From the NCBI GenBank assembly GCA_036971475.1, contig JBAIZL010000006.1, positions 134,364,231-134,428,230 of the forward strand: a stretch of 64,000 bases of DNA, written 5' to 3'. This DNA is from Prosapia bicincta. Lineage: Eukaryota > Arthropoda > Insecta > Hemiptera > Cercopidae. The notes below the pieces were generated by a model. That model did no database searches. It saw only the letters and a list, made by a program, of their open reading frames with translations, and was not told the DNA's origin. This document shows, in pieces, positions 1-10,864 of the stretch (its first letter is position 1; each line of letters opens with the position of its first letter). The position numbers and the translations under genes are program-made.

Positions 1-11
1 TGTGTGTGTGT

Positions 12-80
<69 letters not shown>
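1..80. repeat. (TG)n microsatellite, truncated by window edge
   Basis: Nearly pure TG dinucleotide tract with a single A interruption at about position 17. It runs off the left edge of the window. The Cys-Val open frame read across it is an artefact of the dinucleotide. Confidence 0.97.
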
Positions 81-83
<3 letters not shown>

Positions 84-1029
84 CAACGATCCTTCACCCT
101 GTCCCATATACAACCTCAACCTGCTACCTGTCGAAAGTTGCCTACCACCTAGTTACATGAGCAAGTATTTAAAATTCCATCTAATAAGTATACCCTGGGA
201 ACGTTGTCTATAAAGTGTATTTAAAGTCATGGTAATGTCAGTGATCTGTCATATGGTCTAATTTATGTCAGCTGAAAACACATAAAATTTATCACATCAT
301 AAATTTGCCTTACCATGCTTTGAAAACCTCTCTCCACCATGCTCCTGCTTTAGTGAGGTCCGTGCAAGATAAAGTCTTATCATATCCTCCTAAAAGAGGT
401 CCTGTGTTTCATATGGTAAAACCTGCCAGTGAGTATCAACTCCTGGGCTTTAAAGCAAAACCAACTAGTCCTTAAGCTAGCTCATAATTTATAATTTAAT
501 TTAATTAATTTCTCTGGATGGGCTGCTCGATTATCTTTAGGATGCACAGTGAATCCTAGCTATTTATTATTAAATAAATATGACTGACTATAATAGGCTG
601 AATTTTAATAATTGTATTGATTTTATTAATTTACTATTTTAATTTACTTGTTGGGAAATAATTAAATTTGTTATATTTGTACACAGGATTAATTCAATAA
701 CATTTACTCTTTTGGCTTTTGTTGGAAACTGAATTTAATAATAAAGAACTTTGTAACTTGAATATATTCTTTCAAATGGTACTATCTTAAAGTCCTTAGC
801 TAATAAAACATAAATTAAATTTTCCTTAAATAAACTAAGATTACTTTGATATTTATTGCATGGAGGTTGGCTAAGTTTATATAAATTATTATAAATTTCA
901 AATTTAATTTATGATCTTATTTTGTGCCAGCAGTTAAATGACATTCAATAAATTTCCATATTGTATTACTTAAACCAAATTTGTTACTAATTCTACCACC
1001 ACAGAAATCATTGATTTACAAGGTTATGA

Positions 1030-1065
<36 letters not shown>

Positions 1066-2161
1066 AAATATTTTAATTAAAACTAAATTTCAAATTTTAT
1101 CACTCATTTAGAAAATACTAAATAATTTGTGATTGATTTTGTTTAATAATTACTGGTTGAGAAATTATTTATATTTTTCTACAAGTTGAATATTAATAAA
1201 TATTTTTTCCCAGTTTATTTAACTACTGGTTGTAACAAACTTTACTGCATTTCCTTAGATATTATGTGAATTTATTTTATAAATATGCCTAATATTCATT
1301 CTATCTTTTTCCATATGCTTTACTATTTCTCTATTTGCAAACATTAGAACATTTTACATAACCATTTTTATAACTAAATAATTTTCAATTTTTTAATTTA
1401 TTTTTCAAGGAAATAAAGCCATTATTTATAATTTTACACATTTAAAGCATTTATTTGAATCTTTGGAACGTATTTCAAGATCAAATTTTATTTAATTACT
1501 AAATTTGTATAGAAATCATGACTTGCCCAAATCTCGCACTTTCCATGATACTTCCCAAGGTCCTAGGAGATGACTTTATGCTTCCAGACTGGTAGTTCTT
1601 ATCGTCTGGAATTCGGTTCATCCAGGAAGCAGGAACGGACAAATTCGGCGAAGCCAGTTTCTTGACAAATGAAAATTTTAACCGTGATTTTTCATATTTC
1701 GATGTCTAGTTTTCACTAGACATAAATTAAGACATACTATATTATTTCCGCACTCCGTGGCCCCTAGTTTATGCTCTAGAAATTCATTTTGGTATTCTTG
1801 CTAATTTAACAGAAACTGTGACCTTTCCCGGTCTGTGGCCTAATTACGAGAGAGCGCCTAAACGCTCAGCGACGGTTATCGTCTCTATTCCCCCACCCTC
1901 GATTTGCTTGTCTGACTTGGATTTTGCCGTTTTTTCTTGTCTTAAAACTGTTTATTTAAAATCTTGCAGAACCCTGATTTTTACGTAGCACACAAAACAC
2001 TCCCGAAGTTATGATTTTTGTACAATTACAGTTTATTTTAGAATTATACACTTAATGATCAATATTCATGGCTTGATAAATTTAGTTAAATTATATTTTA
2101 TAAATTGAGATTATTTCAATTTTTTATTGAATTGTGACGGAACATTTCAACCCATTACAAC
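81..2161. other. AT-rich intergenic DNA, no gene seen
   Basis: About 2 kb of AT-rich sequence with stops in all frames. It contains a pure AT microsatellite at 1033-1063. A less AT-rich patch at about 1500-1900 has no domain I can recognise. No transposon termini were identified. Confidence 0.6.
1033..1063. repeat. (AT)n microsatellite
   Basis: About 15 uninterrupted AT units within AT-rich DNA. Confidence 0.95.
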
Positions 2162-2593
2162 GCGTGTGTGTGTAAGTGTGTTTGTGTTTATTCTACTTCT
2201 AATATATCACAAAACCCCCTTTGAAGCAGTGTGTATCCTAATTAAACAATGATTTTGTTAATGCATACATTTGTTTTGTTTCAGATGAGCTGAACCATGT
2301 TCGAGAAAACACTGAGGAGTATTATATTAAGTTCAATATACAATATAAAGATATTCGTGTTGAGTTGCTTGGAAGGCACCTCTTCTCTTACCCACAAAAA
2401 AATAAAAACCTTTCATAGTATTTTAACTAAACTAAGTAACAATTTGAAAAATTTGGTAGTTTTCCAAGGCTTCACAGGTTATGAAACTGTCTGATGTAAA
2501 CTTTGTAAACGCTAAGCGACTAGCTAAGCACTCTGCAACCAAAGTGACTGGTTTGTATTAAAAAATTAACAATAATATCAAAAGGTTTATCGA
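2162..2593 (+). pseudogene. Truncated copy A of the secreted-protein gene (intron 2 end plus 5' part of exon 3)
   Basis: The sequence begins in a GT-rich intron tail and passes through the acceptor tract tttgttttgtttcag. It then enters an exon-3 homologue at 2285, parallel to exon 3 of the apparently intact gene at 44844. A few codons in, the initial atgagg reads atgagc followed by a stop in the homologous frame. The rest stays recognisable (IKIFVLSCLEGTSSLTHKKI). Homology stops abruptly at about 2593, where it abuts the segmental-duplication arm. It lacks exons 1, 2 and 4 and most of exon 3, so it is a fragment rather than a gene. Confidence 0.8.
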
Positions 2594-2691
2594 TACTACA
2601 TATATTTGTAGATATACACTCACAAGTCGGTTATATATTTAACAAGAGTTATATATTTAATAAATGAATTATTAATAATGTAAATTTACAG

Positions 2692-4399
2692 TTGCAAACA
2701 CTCATACCAAATTAAAAAATTATAACATCTAGGAATTATAATATGAAAAGTCCAAATATTTGTCTTTAGAGCTATTGGTAAATATGTTTTGATTTACTTG
2801 CTATTAACTTGATGCCAGTGAGTGTGTGTGTGTGTGTTTTTGTGTGTGTGTGTGTGTACGCATTTGCTTGTGTGTGTGTGTGTGTTTTAGTGAATGTGCG
2901 TGTTTGTGCCTTTATGTGTGTGTGAGTATTCTACTTCTAATACACAAAACACCCTTTGAAACAGTGTGTTTCCTAATTAAACATTGGTTTCGTTAATGCG
3001 TACATTTGTTTTGTTTCAGATGAGGAGAAACTTGTTGGAGAAAACATTAAGGAGTATTATATTAAGTTCTATATACAACATAAAGATATTCGTGTTGAGT
3101 TGTTTGGAAGGCACCTCTTCCCTTACTCACAAGAAAATAAAAAAATTTCATAATATTTTAATTAAATCAAGTACCAATTTGAAAAATTCGTTAGGTTTCA
3201 AGGCTTCGCAGGTTATGAAACTGTCTGATATAAACTTTGTAAACGCTAAGCAACTCACTAAGCACTCTGCAACCAAAGTGACTGATTTGTATAACAAAAT
3301 TAACAATAATACCGAAAGGTTTATCGATGGGTCCCTAAAAGGTCTCCAGAGGTACTCTAATACTTTCTTATAGAAAATTAGAAGCTTCTTTGAAATTCTG
3401 ATAAAAACTGTCAAGGATTTGAGCATGAAAATAAAGAATAAGGACTCAATCAAGTTGAGTCTTAAGAGAATCGATGTACTACGCAACGCCACTATCAAGA
3501 TATTTACTGTCTTTCGAAATACAAATAAGAAGGACGTAGGACATTTAGTAACAAATTGCAGAGCTGAAACTCAGATTATCGAATTGTACTTCGTAAGTCA
3601 GTTTCACGCAGTCTCAGAAGTTGTTAGCCGCGGAAAAAATTTTATAACTTCGTAAAGGAAATAAAAACTCAAGCCCCGAAGAGTTTTCAAAATTAAATTT
3701 TAAAGTTTCAGTCAGGGGTTACAAATGCTAAGAAGGCTGTAACTGATAAATGAAATAGAAACAAATAATAAAATTAAAAACATTTATAGAAAAGATATTT
3801 CTATCTAGCCTGAAGAGGAAAATAAAAAATTCAGTAGTAATGCTGAAGAGTTTATAAAGGTTGTCAATAAGGTTGTCTCTGTGAGTATCATCTTGTTTTT
3901 TATTTTCAAAGAATTTCATTGTTTTTTTAAACATTGATTTTTGTTGTTTTTCAGAACTCGAAGGGTCTACTTTTGTGTTTTTACTAGTGTTCAAGTACTA
4001 GAAAAACTCACCATTTTAAAAATTGTAAGAGTTTTCAAAAAAACATTTAAGCACAAATTGCATAAAGGTTAGAGTATAATAATTTCATGAGTTTTGTTTG
4101 TTAATACGATTTAAACATTCCCAATATCGTTTTACATATTTTCTGTAATTCAAACAATATACTTACCTAGCTTTAAAGCCAAAGCGACATAAAATGATGG
4201 CGTATTAGGTTATACCTTCTTCAAAGTGAACTTTAAACAAATTCTAATTAATATATTACTTTCATCTTATACAATTGTTCAAAATAATAAATTTCTATTA
4301 TATAAGTTTACAGGAAGAGGAGGCAACCCACCGGAAACTTCATATTGATGCGTCGAAAAAAAAAAGCTAATATTCAGAAGGCCAAGAAAGAGAGGTTTT

Positions 4400-4400
<1 letters not shown>
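2692..4400 (+). pseudogene. Decayed copy B of the secreted-protein gene (exons 2-4)
   Basis: Exon 2 is recognisable at 2692-2777, between a cag acceptor and a gtaaat donor. It is 86 nt instead of 87 and has an early TAA. Exon 3 starts at 3020 after tttgtttcag; its frame is closed by TAG at 3371-3373 and by later lesions, although homology continues to about 3880. The short following segment with gtgagt, and an exon-4 homologue from 4314 after acag, are also present. Exon 4 is broken by an A-run and a stop. No signal-peptide exon is found upstream. It is a non-functional paralogue of the gene at 42129-46232 and forms the first half of duplication arm 1. Confidence 0.85.
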
Positions 4401-4402
<2 letters not shown>

Positions 4403-4471
<69 letters not shown>

Positions 4472-4487
4472 TGTGTGTGTGTGTGTA
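4403..4487. repeat. Compound (AT)n-(GT)n microsatellite
   Basis: An AT tract of about 30 bp passes directly into a GT tract of about 50 bp with one interruption. It lies just after the exon-4 homologue of pseudogene B. The matching arm at 50.7 kb carries only the AT part. Confidence 0.93.
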
Positions 4488-4575
4488 CAAATTCCATAAA
4501 ATGCAACACAATTGAAACTAAATCTGTTCATTTAAGACATATCTTGGATTATTGTAAAAATTTAAAAATACTAAT

Positions 4576-4765
4576 TTTTATTTACTTATTACACTTTGAT
4601 ATTACTTGCGACCAGACTTTTGTTAACTAAATTTTGATAAATTGTTAACTTACACTTGGAGGAAACATTTTCGTCTTAGGACTTCTTCAGCCTCGTATGT
4701 TTTCTGCTAAGATTGCTGCAATTGTGCATCTTTGGTACCAATTTTTGAAAGTTGTAGGACCAATA
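4576..4765 (-). repeat. Left inverted terminal copy of PLE 1
   Basis: This segment is the reverse complement of the element's own 3' end at 6147-6325. It includes the coding tail (tttcaaaaattggtacc on the opposite strand) and the gaggctgaagaag motif that follows the endonuclease frame. A 3' end repeated in inverse orientation upstream is typical of Penelope-like elements (pseudo-LTRs). Confidence 0.82.
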
Positions 4766-6146
4766 ATTAACAGCCAACAATCAACTGCAGACAAACTATC
4801 ATGTCATATGGATAGAACTATTAGAAAATACATAAAACTAGACACACACACAAATATAAAGAACACAATAGATCTAGTAAACAAAATAAAGAACATTGAA
4901 ATCCCTCATAACTCAACCCTAGCATCGTTTGAAATCACAAACCTATATACCAATATCCCAGTCACAGAAACACTAAACATATTACGAGATAATCTAAGAC
5001 TTAACAACACTCCAGAAAATATCACAAAAGAAATCATACACATTGTCAACACCATTACACAACAGAACTACTTCACACACAACAGCAAATATTATACACA
5101 GAAACAAGGCCTACCAATGGGTTCACCGATTTCGAGCATTCTCACAGAAATATTCCAACAACACATAGAACAGAATAAAATCGTAAATAATAAACGCGCA
5201 GATAAGATAATACATTGGAACAGATATTAGACGAGGTTATAATACTATACCGAGGAAACGTAAGACAATGCCAACAACTCAAAACACATATAAACAAAAT
5301 ACATAAAAATATCCAGTTCACTGCAGAATTTGAAAAAAACAAGCATTTAATTTCTTAGACATCACCATTACAAAAAATCAAAACAAACATGAATTCAACA
5401 TATACCGCAAGCCAACCATGACAGACACACTGACACACAACACATCAAACCACCCAATGCAACATAAACAGACAGCATTCAAACATTTACTACACAGACT
5501 AAATAAAATACCTATGTCCACAACTAACTACACAGAGGAACTAAACACAATCAAATATTTAGCTCACTAAAATGGATATGAAAATTATTTAATAGACAAA
5601 CGACACAGAAAAATACTCAAAAAGAAGAGTAACAACTACACACACAACAAAAACACAAACACAAACAAATTCATCCCCCTCACATTCATAAACAAACTCA
5701 CAAATAAAATAGCACACCAATTCAAAAAAACAGGTTACAATGTAGCTTACAGAACAGCAAATAAAAGCCAAACGGCTATGGGACACAGCATTAATAACAA
5801 TACCAACACATACAATAACCCCAGGAGTATACAAACTAAAATGCAACAACTGCAATAAGTTCTATATTGGACAAACAGGTAGATCTTTCACCGAAAGATA
5901 TAAAGAGCACAAAAGCGCACTGCACACTACTATTGAATCCATCTTCGCAAATCACCTCATGGACACTAAACACTCATGCAATAGAATGGAAAATAACATG
6001 AGCATCCTCCACACATGCAACAAAGGCCATAAATTAAACACACTAGAAAAATATGAAATATACAGACATAGCAACACAAAAAAATTGACATCCTATATGA
6101 TTAAACACGACACAGATTACACATACTCCTCGATCACATCACTTCT

Positions 6147-6325
6147 AACTTTCAAAAATTGGTACCAAAGAAGCACAACTGCAGCAATCCTAGCAGCAAA
6201 AATACGAGGCTGAAGAAGTTGTAAGACAAAAACGTTTCCTCCCAAGTGTAAGATAACAATTTAGCAACTTTTAGTTAACAAAACGTTTGGTCGCCAGTAA
6301 TATCAAATTGTAATAAATAGTTAAC
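6147..6325 (+). repeat. Right terminal copy of PLE 1
   Basis: Contains the last codons of the GIY-YIG frame, the stop after KIRG, and the 3' untranslated tail with the gctgaagaag motif. It is inversely repeated at 4576-4765. Confidence 0.8.
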
Positions 6326-6404
6326 AACCAGCTCGTCATGAAGAGCAACAAGTTTTCAATTTTTGTTTTATTCAATAGTCCTATATGTGTACGTTACTAA
6401 ATAC

Positions 6405-6610
6405 GTTGAGAGTGATCATCGTCACCTTTTACGCATATCGCAGCATGGTGTAGCATATTCTGAAACAGAGACTGGAGGTCAGGATCTATAATGGTGCGTA
6501 TGATGTCTTCTGGCATATACTTTATTTTTTAAATATCCCTATAAGTTATAATCAAAAGGTGACAATTTCGGTGATCACGGCGGACGTAAGCCTGAAGAGG
6601 TAGTCCTCTC
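6405..6610 (-). pseudogene. Scrap of a DDE (Tc1/mariner-like) transposase C-terminus
   Basis: On the minus strand the translation runs from RDHRNCHLLIITYRDI through stop and KIKYMPEDIIRTI to LQSLFQNMLHHAAICV. This resembles the end of hemipteran-style DDE_3 transposases, where a (SPD)L-P-DFFLWGY-K segment is followed by an EDL-RI block and a W/R-RL-C block. The level of decay is high and the family assignment is tentative. No terminal repeats were located. Confidence 0.4.
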
Positions 6611-7816
6611 ATCAGTAAAAACACTAAGCCAGATCTACACTCTAAAATGACACATTTTGTATTCAGTTCTGGTTGCATAGCAACACTCTTAATATAAATT
6701 CAGTGTGAGTAGCATGGAAACAAAAATACTTCAGGAGATGGATCAACATGCAAAACTAACAAAAAAGGTTCATATAAAGATGGGTCTGAAAATGCATTCG
6801 CACCAAGTTGAGTTGGGAAAATTTTTGTCTGGTTACAAATAAATACAATAAATATTTTCCTTTGTTTATTGGATTTTGAATAAATGTGTCATAGGGATTG
6901 CGGTACTCATTAAAGTAATTCCGAGGTAATGGAAATAGTTAGAAACTATGTTATTGCTTGGGCAGAGCACTTGCCTGTAATAAATCTATTGGAATCAGTG
7001 GATGGTGTTACCCACCATGCTGTAGTTTCATTTGTGCCTGAAGTATAAAGCGCATTAGTTAATTAGCAAATTAAAATGTTAATATTTAAATCCATCAACA
7101 ATAAAAAGCTTCAGGAATATCTGTTAATTTTACAAAGTTGTTGAGTGTGCGTCCTAAAGTAAAACAAAGTAGGTACACTGAAGTATCTAAACATGTTGAT
7201 GTCCCCTCCTGTTGTAGATGTCTTTAAAATGTCGAAATTCTGGATGCACCGCTGGTTTGGATTACAAATTGTTACAATAATTATTTTCTCTAATATTTAA
7301 AGAAATTTTAAAAAAATGTTTATTAGGGATTGATGTACTCATTACAGTTACTCCGTGGTAATGGAAATAGGTAGAAACTATGTTATTGCATGGGAAATAG
7401 ATCTATTGGAATTGCAAAGATTGGATTATCCACTATGCTGTAGCTTCATACTATATTCCTTTAATAATATACATACTTACATTTAGTTGATCATGTTGGT
7501 TATTCTGCTTGATGTTTTGAAAATAATTTTAACATTAAAACAAACTATAGTTGGGCTGTTTCCTTCAACATTTTTTTTATATAGTAGAATATTTACATAA
7601 GTAGAGCACTGTTAGAAGTTGTGAAATCAATGAGTTGTTATAATCCTTGAAAGTCATTACCAAGAACTCGATAGAATTTTGAAGATTATGATGAACTATG
7701 AAGATTGGCTGTAACACTCTTAGTCTTTTATGGTTTACTATAAGGAATTTATTACTGCATACTTTTCAAATCACAATTATAAAACACAATATCAAGAGCA
7801 CAGTGGTACAATATAT
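6611..7816. repeat. Non-coding interval with a diverged direct duplication (6883-7025 and 7320-7450)
   Basis: The two segments share agggattg-ngtactcatta, then ggtaatggaaatag-tagaaactatgttattgc, and then a block ending in tgctgtag. They are about 435 bp apart. The first copy holds a cagagcacttgcctg stretch resembling a tRNA A-box region, so a SINE-like origin is possible but unproven. No open frame of note. Confidence 0.55.
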
Positions 7817-7987
7817 TACAATAAAAATATTGAAAAGAACCCCAATACCACAAAAATAATCAAAAAAATGATGATGATGACATGGTCATCGAAATGTACA
7901 TAAGGGTTTAATCTTAAGTAACTTGTCTTATTTGTTATTTTTGATTATTTTTGTGGTATTGGGGTTCTTTTCAATATTTTTATTGTA
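7817..7987. repeat. Perfect palindrome, 50-bp arms and 71-bp loop
   Basis: 7817-7866 is the exact reverse complement of 7938-7987. The loop contains atgatgatgatgacatggtcatcgaaa (positions 7867-7894). That layout, a short hairpin followed by cgaaa, resembles PLE 3' tails, suggesting an internally deleted element with inverted termini. The repeat itself is read directly; the origin is inference. Confidence 0.9.
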
Positions 7988-10864
7988 GCACAATTACAAA
8001 GTTATGTAGTCAACAATGAAAGTATTTCATTTACCTTCTGAGATACAGTCACAACATAAATTTTGGGTTTTAAACCCAAGAAATTATGATTTTATATAGA
8101 AAAAGGACTTAATAAAAAACCTCGTGAAGTCTGGAATTCGTTGGTCGTGAACAAAAATCTCATTGGCAATAAACAACTAAATATATATCTGTTTGAAATA
8201 AGTTACATATTTAATAGAATTCCTTTTTTTTATAGGAATAAAAATTAGTACTATTATTGTATTAATTGTTACCAAAGAATAAATATGTTGATGTTTTATA
8301 ATCTGTTAGTAGTATTATTAGTATATAATACATTTGTAAAACAAAAATTACTTTAATCTTTGTTTGATATTTTACCTGCTTCATATTTGTGAGTTTTTAA
8401 ATAATATTAGAAATAGCTGATGTAAAAAAACAATTAATATTCTTCAAAGTACTCCGAAATTTAATACATTTAAACCTACACTTCCTCTTTTCCTCACATA
8501 ACTTTCCCACTTCCCCTAAACAGGAAATGGTTTCTCGATTTTAGTACATGCAATACAGAGTGAACTGCTTAAAGGCAGGTGCCAGGAGGGCAATTGTCCA
8601 GATTGTCTTCTCTCTCTCCCATTACTAACAACAGCCTCTTGGCACTAGCAATGTCAGAAGTTATCATTACTTTTTATCATTACTAGTTACATATTAACGA
8701 AAACAAGTAGTGTAGAAAGTTTGGCCTTTCTCAAGTGACAAAGTTGTTACAGTGGAGAGGGCACCGTTTAGTAATTAGTAAACACTTTAAGTTTAAATTA
8801 TCTTTAAAAAATGTACAAAAACATTATTTTAGAAATAAAATTAATTTATTATTATATTTTCTATTTATAATGTAGAATTTCAATTCAGAATTTCCATCAG
8901 TTAGTTGAATGCCATTTTAGAATATAATTCATAATTTGACTTGATGACTTGAAATACAAAGAAAACCACAGTTTTTAATAGGCTACTCAGATCCCATCAA
9001 TACTTTATTAGTATTAGCAATGCAGACAATTGAAGATTGGTGAAAGGAAAGGAAGTAGAGGTGGTAGGAAAAAGAAATCGACCTAAGACTAGTTGAACAA
9101 GGTTTGTACATTCAGTTAAGTTTTTCTACCACTACTGAAAGGTTTCTTACTATTACATACAAGTGTAGAGAATCTTTGAAATATATATTGCATATATTAA
9201 GATTCATAATAGGTATTTATTAATCAAGTAATTACTCGATGGTTCCTTGGGAAGGACTTCAATCATTTCATAATACGTCCAGCTAATCTAACACCTCTCC
9301 TCTTATAGCCTATGCATGAGGACCACCAATACACTTAGAATTAAATTTACATTCATGTGAGTTAAACCCAATAAAAACACATATACTCCTGTCCACTATA
9401 ATATAAATGTTTTATTAAAATAAATCTCAAGTATTGAATTCATGATATCTCAATAATGTTTTATTGGGATGTGAAATCATAACACAGTTGTTAGAATGTT
9501 GGACTTCATGTGTCATACTACTCATGTGGATTGTCATGCGGTCAATGTGATACTTGTTGCAATTCAATAGGCCCTCCTGGCCAATTACTGAACCTTAATT
9601 CCGACATACTATACACAGATCAGAGACAAACCTACAGAGACAATAAAAATGTGCAGCTAGGCAGTTATGTTAGTATTTAGGTAGAAGTTTGCAACTCTTG
9701 TCCTCATATTCACATGGAAGTTTGTGTGTATTGTTCACATTCTCATGTACTATTATAGACCTATTACTTCATTTTCATTAGGTGTTTATTACTAATACGC
9801 TTTTACCTGTCCATATTAGGATTGCCACTAGAGCAAGTTTAGGTATCTGTGTATGATGTTAGTTAATTTTATTTCCCTACATGTTTATTTGTTTAAATTT
9901 ATTTACAAACCAAGTGTGTAGCCTCTCACAATCATAATAACTGTCATTAGTCCAATGAGAAATATCCCTTAGGAGTGATATATTGTGCTAAAGTGTGGCA
10001 GTTGTGGTACATCGTTAACATCATTTCATGGTTTTTATTTTATACTTCAGTCTCTAAAGTTGTGAGAAAGTATTTTCAGAGAGTAGGTATACTGTTAAAT
10101 ATGATTTATTTTAGGAGTTTAAAAAGATTTTGTTAGTTGTAAATCTGGGAACTGAGATATGAAATAGCAGGAGTCTTGCCCCTGACTCACAGGGTTGAAC
10201 AGCTGTGGGAAACGTGTGTGACTAAAAATAACAGTAAGTGGTGATTTTTTTGCCAATTGATACTAAAAGTAGTAGTTTGATAAACCACAAGATGTACAAC
10301 ACGAAATCTGCAAATACAATCATTATTTTCTACATATACATATCTAACTCTTGTTATGTGTTCAGAAGGTATGTCCTTTGCAACAGCTTCTCTCAGTGGT
10401 TGTTCAATGTTGATTCAAACAAACTCAATAGTTAACATTTTATCACTTGTCTCTTTTACGTAAACATTACATTGTTCATACCAACCACTACACTATTGCT
10501 TTTATATTATCTCTAAGATGTGATCATTTTTTTAAAAATGGTCTATTCATTATACTTTGTTATATTCTGTAAACAATACCCGCCTATTAGTTCCTCGATT
10601 TGACTTTATTTCTTATTATTTTTTGAATAAAACTGATATTTACCATAACCTTTGATGCATTACATATACATTATCATTTTGCTATACTTTTAAAATCAAT
10701 CTTTCCCTTCTATATAATAAAATAAACATATTTTAAATTGCATCCATATATTTTTGGATTTACTTTATGTATGAAAATTAATAACTTTTTATGTACTTTT
10801 TATTAATGTACTTTTTACAAAATGCCAACTTGAAATAGTGATAAGTATAACCTTCTTCGCTGCT
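7988..10864. other. AT-rich interval without a recognised gene
   Basis: About 2.9 kb with short frames only. The 65-codon frame at 10238-10435 lacks any recognisable motif and sits in low-complexity AT-rich DNA. A tRNA-like A-box-like stretch near 9490 (gttagaatgttggactt) has no convincing B box behind it. Confidence 0.55.

Larger units (their letters stand above)
2594..6107 (+). repeat. Inverted segmental duplication, arm 1 (partner 48798-52421)
   Basis: This arm is the reverse complement of 48798-52421 along nearly its whole length. In both arms the order is exon-2-like, exon-3-like, exon-4-like sequence, an AT microsatellite, then a PLE. The left breakpoint is at about 2594 (partner 52421), just before atactacatatatttgtag. 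The right breakpoint is at about 6107 (partner 48798), inside the PLE tail. A 129-residue open frame at 2984-3373 has an identical translation in the partner at 51638-52027. Differences are concentrated in the microsatellites, an exon-3 deletion in the partner, and exon 4. Confidence 0.88.
4576..6325 (+). mobile_element. Penelope-like element copy 1 (RT plus GIY-YIG), defective
   Basis: PLEs encode a reverse transcriptase followed by a GIY-YIG endonuclease. The RT part is open at 4697-5230: it shows GPIINSQQS, then FEITNLYTNIPV, then GLPMGSPISS, all characteristic of PLE RTs. The frame stops at AGA-TAT-TAG, where the YVDD box should start. A one-base loss throws the DD codons into another frame. 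Downstream frames carry the RT thumb region (5231-5560). The GIY-YIG core (YKLKCNNCNKFYIGQTGRS) is at about 5830-5900, and a C-terminal cysteine/histidine segment lies at 5959-6213 (MDTKHSCN, then LHTCNKGHKLNTLEKYEIYRH). The N-terminal part of RT is missing. The first 25 or so residues of the RT frame are read from the inverted terminal copy. Inactive. Confidence 0.88.

Noticed and set aside
3148..3498. 116-residue antisense hydrophobic frame conserved in both duplication arms (also 51558-51863)
   Set aside because: It is the antisense shadow of exon 3. Identity between arms follows from the recent duplication, and a similar antisense frame at 44840-45352 mirrors the intact exon.
9470..9580. 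tRNA-like SINE around gttagaatgttggactt
   Set aside because: No convincing B box (ggttcgaatcc) within the expected distance.
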